Shown: piece after piece, positions 1 through 8,752 of the stretch
Layout of the letters: each line of letters starts with the position of its first letter
Numbering within the stretch: position 1 is the first letter of the stretch
DNA from: Sphingomonas endolithica
GTDB taxonomy: Bacteria > Pseudomonadota > Alphaproteobacteria > Sphingomonadales > Sphingomonadaceae
Direction: 5' to 3'
Length of the DNA stretch: 64,000 nucleotides
NCBI RefSeq assembly: GCF_025231525.1
Contig: NZ_CP103057.1
Span: 1,567,001 to 1,631,000, forward strand
Program-made: the position numbers and the translations under genes
The notes under the pieces: model-generated
What the model was told of the DNA's origin: nothing
Database searches by the model: none
What the model saw: only the letters and a program-made list of their open reading frames with translations

Positions 1-308
1 AGCGTCCAGGCGAACACCACCCAGCACAACAGCAACAGGATCAGCCGGACGCCCTCCTGCCCCAAGGCCTTGGGCGGCCGCGGGTCGGGCGTGGACAATA
101 CCAGCATCGTTGCCGCGACCAGCCCACCCAGGCTGAACTCGATCAGCGAGACCGGTGATCCCGCCGAGAGCCGGTTCGCCACGGCGTCGAGCTGCACGAA
201 CACGCCGAAGCCGATCAGGAACGCAACCGCGACGATGCGAAGACGATCCCCGTCGAGCGCCGCGAGTGCCGGAGCCGCGCCGGAACTAACCGCTGATGGC
301 GAGCGCAT
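1..308 (-). CDS. O-antigen ligase/polysaccharide polymerase-like membrane protein (N-terminal part, cut by window edge)
   Basis: The reading frame starts at an ATG (306-308) inside the 3' end of the upstream chain-length gene, overlapping it by 23 nt, and stays open to the left edge. The first ~100 residues show a short Ala-rich N-terminus and then hydrophobic stretches (around residues 20-35, 50-65 and 85-100), as in a polytopic Wzy/WaaL-type protein. Position directly after a Wzz-like and a Wza-like gene supports a polymerase or ligase of the same exopolysaccharide. Only about 102 residues are visible, so the family call is inference; any multi-pass membrane protein of the cluster would fit. 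Confidence 0.55.
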   Translation of the reverse strand, partial: MRSPSAVSSGAAPALAALDGDRLRIVAVAFLIGFGVFVQLDAVANRLSAGSPVSLIEFSLGGLVAATMLVLSTPDPRPPKALGQEGVRLILLLLCWVVFAWT

Positions 309-2328
309 AAGGCAGCCTGTCTGCCACGGCGGCGATGCGCGCGCTCTCGCTGCCAAGCGTGGCGATCACGTCGCTGCCTGGCACCGCGGCGGCGACGAGC
401 ACGATGGCGACATCGGCCTCAACGTCGCGCAGCGCAGTGAGCGTGCCACTATCGTCCAGGCCGCCGGCGTAGAACAACGGCTTGCGATCGTCTCGCATGC
501 GTTCCGCCCCGCGTTGCCGCGTGGCATCGAGCGTGCGGACGCGCCGGCCCTGCTGCTTCAGATAATCGTGGATCAGCTGATAGACTTGCCGCGCGTCGCG
601 ATCGGCAGCGGTGGCCACGACGAGCAACGGCGCGTCGATCGCCAGATCATTCGCCAGCCAGTGCGCGATGCGCCGGCCGTGCGAGGCGACTTCCTCCGGC
701 CGGTAGGTGGCACCATCCACCGGACGCGGCAGCACGTTGGGGAACAGGCGCGCGGGCTGTGGCGCGACGACGATTGCCGGCGCGGGCGCTTCGACCGGTT
801 GCCGGACGGTGGCAGCCGGATCGCTCGGCACGATACGCAACGGCTGCGCCTGCGGCTCAGGCTGGTCGAACGGCTGCTCCTCGGACGACGCGTTTGCCTT
901 GACCGCAAGGCCGCCCACTGCGCCGAACGAGCGCCGCACCATGTCACGTCCCGCTGTACCCCATTGCCGCAGTCCTGGCCGTGGCTCCGGCGAAGCTGGC
1001 GCATAAGGCTGCGTTGAGGCGTCCCCCGGACGAACCGCTTCCCCATGCGAGATCGGCACTCCCGCGTCATCGGCGAAGCTCTCGTCGCCCCACTCTTCCC
1101 CACGCCGCACCGGCGCTGCCCCCAGCAGCAGCAACGCGCACCCCGCCAGCGCACAGCCGGCAATGAAGCCGAGCACGGTGTTGAACAGGATCTTGGGCGA
1201 GCTGCGCACCAGCGGCGGGGTCGCGCGTTCGATCAGCTGGATGCGGGGCGCATTGGCAAGATTCTCGGTCTGGCTGAAGCTTACCCGCTCGGTCAGGGCC
1301 GCCACTTCGGTCTGCAGCGCGGTCGCTTGATCGTCGAGTGTCTTGATCGCGATCTCGTTCTTGCCCAGCACCGCGATCTGCGCGCCGATCTGCCCGACCC
1401 GGCCTTCGCGCACGGCAATGCCCTGCTTCAGCCCCGATGCCTTGGGGGCTTCGACCGCCAGCGTCTGTTCCAGTATGCCTTGCGCGGAGGACAGCTTGCC
1501 ATCCGCCTGGCGGCGCAGCCCGGCGACCTGGCTCTCGCTCGATTGCAGATCGGCCCGGTCGCTGGTCAGCCGCGATTGCTCCGCCATCTGCGCCTCCAGC
1601 AGCGCCTGCTTCTGGCGATCGACATCGACCACGCCGATCGACGATTTCAACTCGCGCGAGCGGCGCAGCACGTCGGCGAGCGCAGCCTGCTTGGCCAGCA
1701 GGCGGCTCTCGAGCGATCCTGCGATCTGCGCGCCCGAACTGCGCGACATGGTTTCCGCGCGCGCGACGATCGCATCGGCCAGCGCATTGGCGAACCAGGC
1801 GGCGGATTGCGGATCGTCCCACTCGACGCCGATGCGCAGCAGATACGTGCCCTCGACCGATTCGATCTTGGTGTTCTTGATGACGGTGTCGATCAGGTCC
1901 TGCCTGAGCGGCACGCGCGGCGCCTCGCCGTAATTGAGCTCGGCGACGATGCGGCCGGGCGAAAAGGCCGGCGGCACGGAATGCGCCGCGACCCACGCCG
2001 GCACGCTCTGCCCGCCGCGTGCCGCCTGCTCGGCGATATAGCGGTCGACGATAGGCGCGACGATCGGCTGCGTGTGCGCGAACTCGGCATAGGTCTGCAG
2101 CAGCACGGCGCCGCCATCGAAGGTCGATCCGCGCACGAAGCGATTGGCGTAGCCCAGCTCCTCCGCCGTCGGCACGATGTTCAGCCGCGCCGCGCTTTCG
2201 AACGTCGGCTTCTGCGCCAGCACCAGCGCGCTGAACAGCCAAGCCGCCAAGGTGCAGCCGAGCACCAGCCCGAGCACCAGCCGCCAGCGCGACGCCACGA
2301 CGCGCAGATATTGTTGCCCCAGCATCAC
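286..2328 (-). CDS. Wzz/GumC-like polysaccharide co-polymerase with degenerate C-terminal domain
   Basis: 680-residue inner-membrane chain-length determinant. A first transmembrane helix lies at about residues 16-38, followed by a Wzz-type periplasmic domain, a long helical coiled region (about 200-355) and a second helix at 380-404. It is followed by a Pro/Ala-rich linker and a globular domain from about 550. That C-terminal domain has the beta-strand pattern of a BY-kinase/Rossmann fold (LLVVATAAD), but I see no Walker A GxxGxGKT motif and no terminal tyrosine cluster, so it is probably not a kinase. The start is a GTG immediately followed by ATG. It lies 5 nt after the Wza-like gene and overlaps the next gene. 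Role: controls polymer length and couples polymerisation to export. Confidence 0.85.
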   Translation of the reverse strand: MMLGQQYLRVVASRWRLVLGLVLGCTLAAWLFSALVLAQKPTFESAARLNIVPTAEELGYANRFVRGSTFDGGAVLLQTYAEFAHTQPIVAPIVDRYIAEQAARGGQSVPAWVAAHSVPPAFSPGRIVAELNYGEAPRVPLRQDLIDTVIKNTKIESVEGTYLLRIGVEWDDPQSAAWFANALADAIVARAETMSRSSGAQIAGSLESRLLAKQAALADVLRRSRELKSSIGVVDVDRQKQALLEAQMAEQSRLTSDRADLQSSESQVAGLRRQADGKLSSAQGILEQTLAVEAPKASGLKQGIAVREGRVGQIGAQIAVLGKNEIAIKTLDDQATALQTEVAALTERVSFSQTENLANAPRIQLIERATPPLVRSSPKILFNTVLGFIAGCALAGCALLLLGAAPVRRGEEWGDESFADDAGVPISHGEAVRPGDASTQPYAPASPEPRPGLRQWGTAGRDMVRRSFGAVGGLAVKANASSEEQPFDQPEPQAQPLRIVPSDPAATVRQPVEAPAPAIVVAPQPARLFPNVLPRPVDGATYRPEEVASHGRRIAHWLANDLAIDAPLLVVATAADRDARQVYQLIHDYLKQQGRRVRTLDATRQRGAERMRDDRKPLFYAGGLDDSGTLTALRDVEADVAIVLVAAAVPGSDVIATLGSESARIAAVADRLPYALAISG

Positions 2329-2333
2329 GGGCC

Positions 2334-3101
2334 TCAGGGCGAGATCAAGGTAACGGCGGATCCCAGGTTCACGCCATTGAAGCCGATGATCGCGCGGATC
2401 TGCCGTGAGCGATCGGCATCGCGCGCGATCGTGGTGGGCGGCACGATCAGGATGCTGAACGGGCTGAGATAGCCGAGCGTCGCGCTGTCACCCTTCAACA
2501 CCGCGCGCAGATCGACCATCCGCGCGAGCATCCGGTCGCCATCGGGGGCGAGCATGACGACGCGGCTGAGATCGGCATCGCGAGTGCCGCCGCCCGATCG
2601 CGCCAGCCCTTCGAACACGTTGATTCCGTCGCGATAGGGAAAGGCACCGGGCTTGGCGACTTCGCCCAGCACGAAGATTTCGGGCGCCGGCGGCGGCCGG
2701 TTATATTCCAGCACCGATATTGCCACCGCCGGCTGTTTCAGCTTGGCGCGGTAGAGCGCGGTCAGCCGGCTCTGCAATTGCGTGGCCGTCAGTCCCTTGG
2801 TCTGGATCGGCGGGAGCAGCGGCGGGCTGATCATGCCCGACAGCTGCACGCGCTGGTCGCTCTGCAGCAGCGGGAAGTACGGGAAGCTCAGTCGAACCAG
2901 ATCGTTGGGGTGGAAATCGCCTTCCAGCGCCAGATGATCCTCGATCTTGCGGTTCACCTCGCGCGCGAGATCCAGCGAGGGGCGTTCCAGCGCGATCTCG
3001 GGCGCGGGCGCATAATTGAGCGGCCCGGCGCAGGCGGTAATCACCGCCAGACTGGTCAGCGTCAAGCCGCGGGTAATGGAATACGTCAGAAACCGCAGCA
3101 T
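2334..3101 (-). CDS. Wza/GumB-family polysaccharide export lipoprotein
   Basis: 255 residues. The N-terminal signal ends in a lipobox (VITAC, Cys at about residue 24), so the protein is probably a lipoprotein of the outer membrane. A Poly_export-type domain (from about residue 60) and an SLBB-like domain (EIFVLGEVAKPGAFPY, about 145-160) follow. The length suits the shorter GumB/HfsD branch, not the 370-residue Wza. It is followed after 5 nt by the GumC-like gene, with which it should form the trans-envelope secretion channel. The 76-nt gap upstream may hold a promoter (TAATAT near 3150 on this strand). Confidence 0.88.
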   Translation of the reverse strand: MLRFLTYSITRGLTLTSLAVITACAGPLNYAPAPEIALERPSLDLAREVNRKIEDHLALEGDFHPNDLVRLSFPYFPLLQSDQRVQLSGMISPPLLPPIQTKGLTATQLQSRLTALYRAKLKQPAVAISVLEYNRPPPAPEIFVLGEVAKPGAFPYRDGINVFEGLARSGGGTRDADLSRVVMLAPDGDRMLARMVDLRAVLKGDSATLGYLSPFSILIVPPTTIARDADRSRQIRAIIGFNGVNLGSAVTLISP

Positions 3102-3177
3102 GATCGTCCCGAACTGATCGACGGCGCCGTCAGGACGCCCCTTTGCGCCTATATTACACGCACGCGTAACTTTACTC

Positions 3178-4272
3178 TTAAGCCGTCATTGACCGCGTGT
3201 TGGCGAGCCGGTCCACCAATGCCTCGAACCGCCGCGTCGATGCGGCGATGCCGAAGCCGTGCGCCGTATCGGCGGCCGCATGGCGCACGGCGTCGCGCCG
3301 TGCCGGGTCGGCGATCAGCCCGGCCAGCGCCGCGGCGAGCATGTCCGCATCCTCCGGCGGCACCAGGAAACCGTTGTCGCCGTGCCGGATGATCGTCTCC
3401 GGCCCGCCGCCGGTCGTCGCCAGCACGGGCGTGCCCACCGCCATCGCCTCGATCACCACATTGCCGAACCCTTCGCGACGCGAGGCGAGAACGAAGAGGT
3501 CGGCGGCGGCGATCGCTTCGGCGAGGCGATCGCTGTGGCCGGCAAGGGTGATGCGATCGGCCAACCCCAAGGCCGCGATCAGGGATTGCAGTTCCTGCCG
3601 CAACGGGCCGTCGCCGTGAATGGTCAGATGAAAGGACATGCCCTGCCCCACTAACCGATGGCAGGCCTGGATCAGCACGTCATACGCCTTGGCCGCGACC
3701 AGGCGGCCGGCGGAGACGAGTTGCGGCACGGAGTGCGATTGGCGCAGCGTCGAAATCGTGGTGACGGTGTCGATGACCGGATTCGGCAGCGTGATGGTGG
3801 TGATCGGTCGCGTCATCGACACTGACAGTGCCATCCCGATCCGGTCGGTCGGCACCGCCACCGCATCCGCGCGTGGATAGAGATACCGCATCGCCGCGCG
3901 ACGCAGCGGACGCAGCTTGGCTTCGGAGAGATAGGCATCCGGCGGGGTATGTTCGGAGACGATCCGCGCGGTCTGGCCGGCGCGCGCTGCGAGCAGCGCC
4001 AGGTTCATTGCGTTGGTCGCGCTGTACGCCACATCGATGTCGTGCACGCGGAGTGCCTTGGCGATGTGCCGCGGCAGCCGCAACGCGCGTCCGGCGCCGA
4101 GCGCGATCGGCGTGACGTCGGCAGGCAGGTGATCGAGAAACTCGCCCTCGACCTTCTTCAGGAACAGTAACGGCTGATACCGCGTACGATCCAGCGCGCC
4201 GATCCAGTGGAGCACCACGCGCTCGGCCCCGCCGGCGCGGAAATGCGGCAGCAGGAAGCCGACCCGGATCAC
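3178..4272 (-). CDS. GT4-family glycosyltransferase
   Basis: 364-residue GT-B glycosyltransferase. The GTG start at 4272 overlaps the preceding stop as GTGA, and the protein then begins directly with the strand VIRVGFLLP. The N-terminal acceptor domain has the glycine loop FRAGGAERV (12-19). The nucleotide-sugar domain has GDGP (220-223), and the EX7E element EGFGNVVIE (267-275) is followed by GTPVLATTGGGPE. These are the conserved GT4 features. Cytoplasmic; it should add a sugar to the lipid-linked exopolysaccharide repeat unit. The donor sugar cannot be read from sequence. It is translationally coupled to the flippase gene. Confidence 0.9.
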   Translation of the reverse strand: MIRVGFLLPHFRAGGAERVVLHWIGALDRTRYQPLLFLKKVEGEFLDHLPADVTPIALGAGRALRLPRHIAKALRVHDIDVAYSATNAMNLALLAARAGQTARIVSEHTPPDAYLSEAKLRPLRRAAMRYLYPRADAVAVPTDRIGMALSVSMTRPITTITLPNPVIDTVTTISTLRQSHSVPQLVSAGRLVAAKAYDVLIQACHRLVGQGMSFHLTIHGDGPLRQELQSLIAALGLADRITLAGHSDRLAEAIAAADLFVLASRREGFGNVVIEAMAVGTPVLATTGGGPETIIRHGDNGFLVPPEDADMLAAALAGLIADPARRDAVRHAAADTAHGFGIAASTRRFEALVDRLANTRSMTA

Positions 4273-5879
4273 CTTTTGGCGCCGAACCTGCGCCCGATCG
4301 CCGCGCGCGCCAGCGCATGCGCGCTCGCCACCTCCGGCACGCGCAGCGCCAGTGCCGCGCCGACGAATACCGCGATCACGGTCGCCCCCAGCGCGATCAG
4401 CATCGCCAGCCAGCCGACGACACCCTCCGGCTGCGGCCCCAAGCGCAACAGCGCATATCCCGCCGCCGCTGCGATCCCGGCACATAAACCGCTCCGCGCG
4501 AAATCCCGTGCCTGCGCCGTCATGTCGAAATGAACAAAACGACGCGTGGCGATCCATTGCGCCAGCACGAACGTGCCGAGCGTCGCCGCCGCCGCCGCCC
4601 AGGCAATGCCCGTCGCCCCCCACAAGGGCGCACCGATCGCCAGCATCGCCGCCCGCATCACCAGGCCGCCGACCGCGATGATCGACAGATCGCGCAGGCA
4701 CGATGCGCGTGGATCGGCATAGATGGCCGATGTCGTGGCGCTCATCGGCGCGAGGAAAATCTGTGCCGCGGCATAGCCCGCGGTCGTGCCGGCGGCGAGC
4801 AGGATGCTGCGCTCGTCGAACGCGCCGTGCCCGAACAGGATGCGCACCATCAGCTCCGCGCCCAGCATCATGCCGATCGATACCGGCAATTGCGCGAAGA
4901 AGCCCACGCGCTGGAACCGCGCCAGCCCGGCCGACGCCTGCGCCGGATCTGGATCCTGCATCGCCCGCACCAGTTCCGGGTATAGCACGGTATACAGGCT
5001 CGACATGACGAGGCCCGGCACCAGCGACACCAGCCGCGCGCCATATTCCAGCGCCGCGACGCCGCCTTCGGGCACCATCGAGGCCACGGCGAAATCCATC
5101 AGCGACGATGCCTGGAAATAGACGTTGAGCACGATCGCCGCCGCAACCCCGCCGCCGAGCCCTGCCGCGGCGGCCGGCGCCTTGTCGCCGAGCAACGCCT
5201 CTGGGCGGCGGCGGACGATGCTCCACGCGCCGGCCAGCAGGATCAGCACGCCGATCACGCCGCTGGCCAGCATCGTCCAGGCGCCGGCGATGATGCCGAG
5301 CGGCGGCACCGCGACGGCCAGCACCAGCACCAGCAGCCCACGCTGGATGATGTTGGTCCCCTCGCTCAGCAGGAATTTCCGGTTCGCCTGCAGCACTGCG
5401 ACCAGCAGCGAGGCGACCACCGCGATCGGCAGCAACGGCATCATAATCGCCATCATCGTCGCGGTCAGCGCATGGCGCTCTCCGGTGAAGCCCGGCGCGA
5501 AGGCGGTGACGAGTGCGGAAGGGATGAAGGTGCCCGCCAGCGTCAGCGCGGCGAAGGCGCCGACGAACCAGTAGATCCTGGTCGGCAGGCCGTGAATCGA
5601 CAGCGGCTGCCCGGCGTCGCCGCGCGCGATGATCGTCGGCATCACCACCTGCGCCACCATCCGACGAATCGTATCGGCAAAGCCGACCGTGGTGCGGCGC
5701 GCGAGGAAGAAGGCGTCGAGTTGCCCACTGGCGCCGAAGCGATTGGCGAGCAGCACCGAGACGAGGAAGCTGAGCAGGAAATCGGCGCCGCGCACCCCCG
5801 CGACCAGCAGCGTCGAGCGTGCGAGCGATGCGGTGGAACGCCCCTTGCCGGGGCGCGATGGCGCGGCCTTGCTCGCCAT
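4269..5879 (-). CDS. MurJ/MVF-type lipid-linked oligosaccharide flippase
   Basis: 536-residue multi-pass protein with about 12-14 hydrophobic helices, starting MASKAAPS. The N-terminal block FLLSFLVSVLLANRFGASGQLDAFFLA followed by RRMVAQVVMP is the MurJ-like signature (the family usually has ..GAGxxaDAFFvA...lrrlfaEga). It probably flips the undecaprenyl-linked repeat unit across the inner membrane (the Wzx role), because it sits between glycosyltransferase and acetyltransferase genes and not in a cell-wall locus. The ATG overlaps the upstream TGA by one base (TGATG), and its own stop overlaps the GT4 start by 4 nt, so translation is coupled along the operon. It could be a true MurJ, but the context argues against that. 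Confidence 0.85.
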   Translation of the reverse strand: MASKAAPSRPGKGRSTASLARSTLLVAGVRGADFLLSFLVSVLLANRFGASGQLDAFFLARRTTVGFADTIRRMVAQVVMPTIIARGDAGQPLSIHGLPTRIYWFVGAFAALTLAGTFIPSALVTAFAPGFTGERHALTATMMAIMMPLLPIAVVASLLVAVLQANRKFLLSEGTNIIQRGLLVLVLAVAVPPLGIIAGAWTMLASGVIGVLILLAGAWSIVRRRPEALLGDKAPAAAAGLGGGVAAAIVLNVYFQASSLMDFAVASMVPEGGVAALEYGARLVSLVPGLVMSSLYTVLYPELVRAMQDPDPAQASAGLARFQRVGFFAQLPVSIGMMLGAELMVRILFGHGAFDERSILLAAGTTAGYAAAQIFLAPMSATTSAIYADPRASCLRDLSIIAVGGLVMRAAMLAIGAPLWGATGIAWAAAAATLGTFVLAQWIATRRFVHFDMTAQARDFARSGLCAGIAAAAGYALLRLGPQPEGVVGWLAMLIALGATVIAVFVGAALALRVPEVASAHALARAAIGRRFGAKR

Positions 5880-6592
5880 CAGCGCGCCGCGCGCGCGAGC
5901 GGGCCGAGCACGCCCTGATAGCGTGCGATGCGAGTCCAGCGGCTGCCGAAGATCACGTAATGCATCACCTTGATGCCGCATTCGCGATAGCCGAAGCGGG
6001 CCTGCAATACGTAGGACGTGCGGTTGGCGCGGTCCACCAGGCCGAAGCGGCGGCCGATGCCCATCTCGCTTAGCGTCTTCAACATGAAGCGGCCGAACGG
6101 CAGCGCGATGTTGCTCCGCCTGAGCGCGGGATCGATCATCCAGCAATAATGATAGGCCTCGTTCGGGCCCACGGCGTAGAATTCACGCGATCTGGTGTCA
6201 CGGTGATCGCTCAGCGAAAACCAGGCGCAGCCGACCGCCATGCCGTCGCGCAGCGCGAGGATACCGACCTTGCCCTCGTTCAGCATGTCGCGGAAATCCC
6301 CCCGCCGCCACGCCATCCAGTCGCACAACGGCGGGAGGTCGGCAGGCTGACGGGCGACAGCAAAGCTCAGCCAGTCGGGTCGGATCTCGTTCCGTCCCGG
6401 CTGGTGCCATTCCGGGCGCAACTCGATCATCACGCTGGTGCTGTGGCGGAATACCTTGTCGGCGAACGCCTTGCGCAGCGTCGCTACCACGCCGCGATCG
6501 CGCAACCGCTCCACGATCCGCGCCATGCGGCCCGATCGGGGGGCCGCGACCTCAGCCGGCACGGCGGTCGCCACCGCGCCATGCCGCGACAC
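5879..6592 (-). CDS. GNAT-like N-acyltransferase of the exopolysaccharide cluster
   Basis: 237 residues from a GTG at 6592, or 215 from the ATG at 6526. Neither has a clear Shine-Dalgarno, and the longer form overlaps the upstream gene by 41 nt. The central part reads like a GNAT fold: VGILALRDGMAVGCAWFSL (strands beta2-beta4), then a PALRRSNIALPFGRFML segment in the place of the acetyl-CoA loop, and RTSYVLQARFGYRECG near the end. Probably cytoplasmic; it may acylate the saccharide unit or a nucleotide sugar. The family call rests on fold pattern only, and the substrate is unknown. Confidence 0.65.
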   Translation of the reverse strand: MSRHGAVATAVPAEVAAPRSGRMARIVERLRDRGVVATLRKAFADKVFRHSTSVMIELRPEWHQPGRNEIRPDWLSFAVARQPADLPPLCDWMAWRRGDFRDMLNEGKVGILALRDGMAVGCAWFSLSDHRDTRSREFYAVGPNEAYHYCWMIDPALRRSNIALPFGRFMLKTLSEMGIGRRFGLVDRANRTSYVLQARFGYRECGIKVMHYVIFGSRWTRIARYQGVLGPLARAAR

Positions 6593-7673
6593 GCTTGCGC
6601 AGCGCCGAATCGCGGTAGAGCTGGCGCGCGCCGAAGAACACCGCGTGCCGCAATGGCTTCAAGGCGGCGACCTGCATCGGCGGCATGATCCGCCTGGTCG
6701 GGGCGAAGGCGTTCTTGAACTGCATGCGGTTCGCCTCGCCTTCATCGCGCGGCTCGCCCAGCGCCATGCCGGCCAGATCGTAGCCGATACAGCCAAGCGT
6801 ACGCGCTGCGCGCATCCCCTCCCACAGCAATGGATAAGAACGTGGGATTGCCGGCAGGTCGCTGGAGGTGGCAAGCGACAGCCAAATCGCCTCGTCGCCC
6901 TGCCGCACAAAGGCATGGCCGCCGATTACCTGGCCATCCAGTTCGGCGAGCAGCATCGCCCCGCCCAATTGCGCGATCAGTGCCGCCTGCGCAGGGGCAC
7001 CGAGCAGCCCGCCCATGTCATAGTCGCGCTTCGCCGCGCGGAAGTCGTCGAGGATGCGCTGGTAGCTGGCGACGTCATCCGGCGTCGTTGCCATCCGGAC
7101 GCTGACGCCGGCCTTTTCCGCCGCCTTCAACTGCCGCCGCCCGCGCTGCTTGAAGCCGGCGAGCACGGCCTCTTCCGGCTTGTCCAGCCAGACGATACCG
7201 GTCGTGCTGTGCAGCGGCTGGCGCGCCTCGGGCAGCGGCACGAAGCCGGTGGCGCGCATCGCCTCGGCCATGATCGGCATGTCGCGCCCGCGCACGCGCG
7301 GCGACAATTGCAACGAACAGCAACCCGCGTCGCGCGCCGTGTCGATCAGCGCGCGCAGCACCGTCTCCATCGCCGCCGCCGCATGCACCACCGGCCCGCG
7401 CTGCACGGTGCCGAGCCAGGTTCCCGGCGCCAGCCGCGTGCGCCGGATCACCGCGGCACCGATCAGCGCGCCGTCCCGCTGCATGGTGAAGTACAGGTAA
7501 TCCTGCACGCCGGTGCGCGGCGCCAGCTCGGCCCAGGCCCGGTCCTGCTGATAGGCGGCAAACGGGCTGCCGCGCATGAACGCATCGAACTGCGCCGTTC
7601 CGACAGCATCGAGCGTCGTGGCCAAAAGCGAAGTCATCGTCATGGGGGTGGCAGGTCGTTCCAGCGAATTCAC
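6552..7673 (-). CDS. FemAB/GNAT-like acyltransferase (HfsK-type)
   Basis: 373 residues from a GTG at 7673. That start is preferred over the ATGs at 7643 and 7637 because GAAGGGA lies 8 nt upstream. The protein has the double-GNAT architecture of the FemAB/BioF2-like family: an N-terminal half with WAELAPRTG and WLGTVQRGPVV, and a C-terminal half with GRRQLKAAEKAGV, LLAELDGQVIGGHAFVRQGDEAIWL and YDLAGMALG, then FKNAFAPTRR. In holdfast systems a member of this family (HfsK) modifies the polysaccharide. It is divergent from a second protein of the same family across 62 bp. Confidence 0.8.
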   Translation of the reverse strand: MNSLERPATPMTMTSLLATTLDAVGTAQFDAFMRGSPFAAYQQDRAWAELAPRTGVQDYLYFTMQRDGALIGAAVIRRTRLAPGTWLGTVQRGPVVHAAAAMETVLRALIDTARDAGCCSLQLSPRVRGRDMPIMAEAMRATGFVPLPEARQPLHSTTGIVWLDKPEEAVLAGFKQRGRRQLKAAEKAGVSVRMATTPDDVASYQRILDDFRAAKRDYDMGGLLGAPAQAALIAQLGGAMLLAELDGQVIGGHAFVRQGDEAIWLSLATSSDLPAIPRSYPLLWEGMRAARTLGCIGYDLAGMALGEPRDEGEANRMQFKNAFAPTRRIMPPMQVAALKPLRHAVFFGARQLYRDSALRKRVAAWRGGDRRAG

Positions 7674-7735
7674 CGAATATTTCCCTTCGGGCGGTAGGCG
7701 GTCCATAGACGAAGGCCGTTGCGGAGAGATTAAAC

Positions 7736-8752
7736 ATGCCGGGGGTGGCACGCATCGACGACTTTCATCTCGGGCGTGGCTGGTACGATCCATGGCGGGC
7801 AGCCTATCTCGGGCGCGGGGCACGGCCGCTGGCGATTGCCGGCCTGCCCTTGCTCGACGAGCGCGCGCGGCTCGGCCCCATCGCCTATCGGCATCGCCGC
7901 AGCCAGACCAACGTGCACAGCCCCCGGCTGGACGTGGCCGGCGCCGGCCCGCTGGACCAAGATCTGCCGGCGCGACTGCTCGCCGACCGCCCCGACATGG
8001 TGACGCTGGAATATGTCCCCGAAGGCTCCCGCCTGCTGGAGGCCGCCCGAACGTGGGACCCGCGCCACGTGACCATCTTGCCGCAGGCGGCGGCGCCTGT
8101 CGCCGACTGCCGCGGTCCCTATGGCGACTGGCTCGCCGCGCGCAGCAAGCGCGCGCGCGCGCGCTGGGCAAAGCTCGAACGGATGCTGGTCGGCGACATG
8201 AGCATGCAGTTCGAGGTGCTGGACGGGCGCGATCGTCTAGACGCCCTGCTCGACGAATGCCTGGCCGTCGAACAATCGGGCTGGAAGGGCCGGGAGGGCA
8301 CCGCAATCCTCGACAATGCCGCGGACACCTTGTTCTACACCAGCCTGGCACGGGAAGCCGCGGCGGCGGGCGTGCTGCGCCTCGCCGTACTGCGGCATGA
8401 GGGGCGCATCGTCGCGTTCGAATATGGCGTGACCGGTGGCGATCGCCTGTTCCTGCTCAAGGTTGGCTATGACGAGGCGTTCGAACAGCTGTCGATCGGT
8501 CATGTGCTGGCCACGCTCAACATCCGTCATTGCTGCGCCGACCCGGACATCGCCTGGTACGACAAGCTCGGCAACGGTATGACGCCGGCGGCCTACAAGT
8601 TGCGCTTCTCCGACCGGATCGACACGCTCTACCGCATCACCCTGTTCGGCCGCAGCTGGCGGGGACGCCTGTTGCACCTGTATCAACGCGCGCGACACAG
8701 CGCCAAGCTGCTGCACGACCGCTGGCGCAAGCCGCGGACGATCGCGGCATGA
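7736..8752 (+). CDS. Second FemAB/BioF2-type GNAT acyltransferase
   Basis: 338 residues. Start ATG with GGAGAG 8-9 nt upstream. The C-terminal half has the family pattern: EQSGWKGREGTAILDN, LRLAVLRHEGRIVAFEYGV, LFLLKVGYDEAF and SIGHVLATLN, ending with YDKLGNGMTPAAYKLRFSD. This is typical of the PF13480-like acetyltransferases found in exopolysaccharide clusters, which transfer acyl or aminoacyl groups to sugars. It overlaps the deacetylase gene by 4 nt (ATGA), so the two are probably made together and may act successively on amino sugars. Confidence 0.8.
   Translation: MPGVARIDDFHLGRGWYDPWRAAYLGRGARPLAIAGLPLLDERARLGPIAYRHRRSQTNVHSPRLDVAGAGPLDQDLPARLLADRPDMVTLEYVPEGSRLLEAARTWDPRHVTILPQAAAPVADCRGPYGDWLAARSKRARARWAKLERMLVGDMSMQFEVLDGRDRLDALLDECLAVEQSGWKGREGTAILDNAADTLFYTSLAREAAAAGVLRLAVLRHEGRIVAFEYGVTGGDRLFLLKVGYDEAFEQLSIGHVLATLNIRHCCADPDIAWYDKLGNGMTPAAYKLRFSDRIDTLYRITLFGRSWRGRLLHLYQRARHSAKLLHDRWRKPRTIAA

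Noticed and set aside
1045..2472. 475-residue plus-strand frame opposite the GumC-like gene
   Set aside because: Arg/His/Gln-rich composition typical of an antisense shadow in GC-rich DNA; the opposite strand encodes a coherent membrane protein with good spacing.
4269..6146. Longer start for the flippase at 6146
   Set aside because: The extra 89 residues overlap the GNAT gene and look like a shadow; MASKAAPS at 5879 has TGATG coupling.
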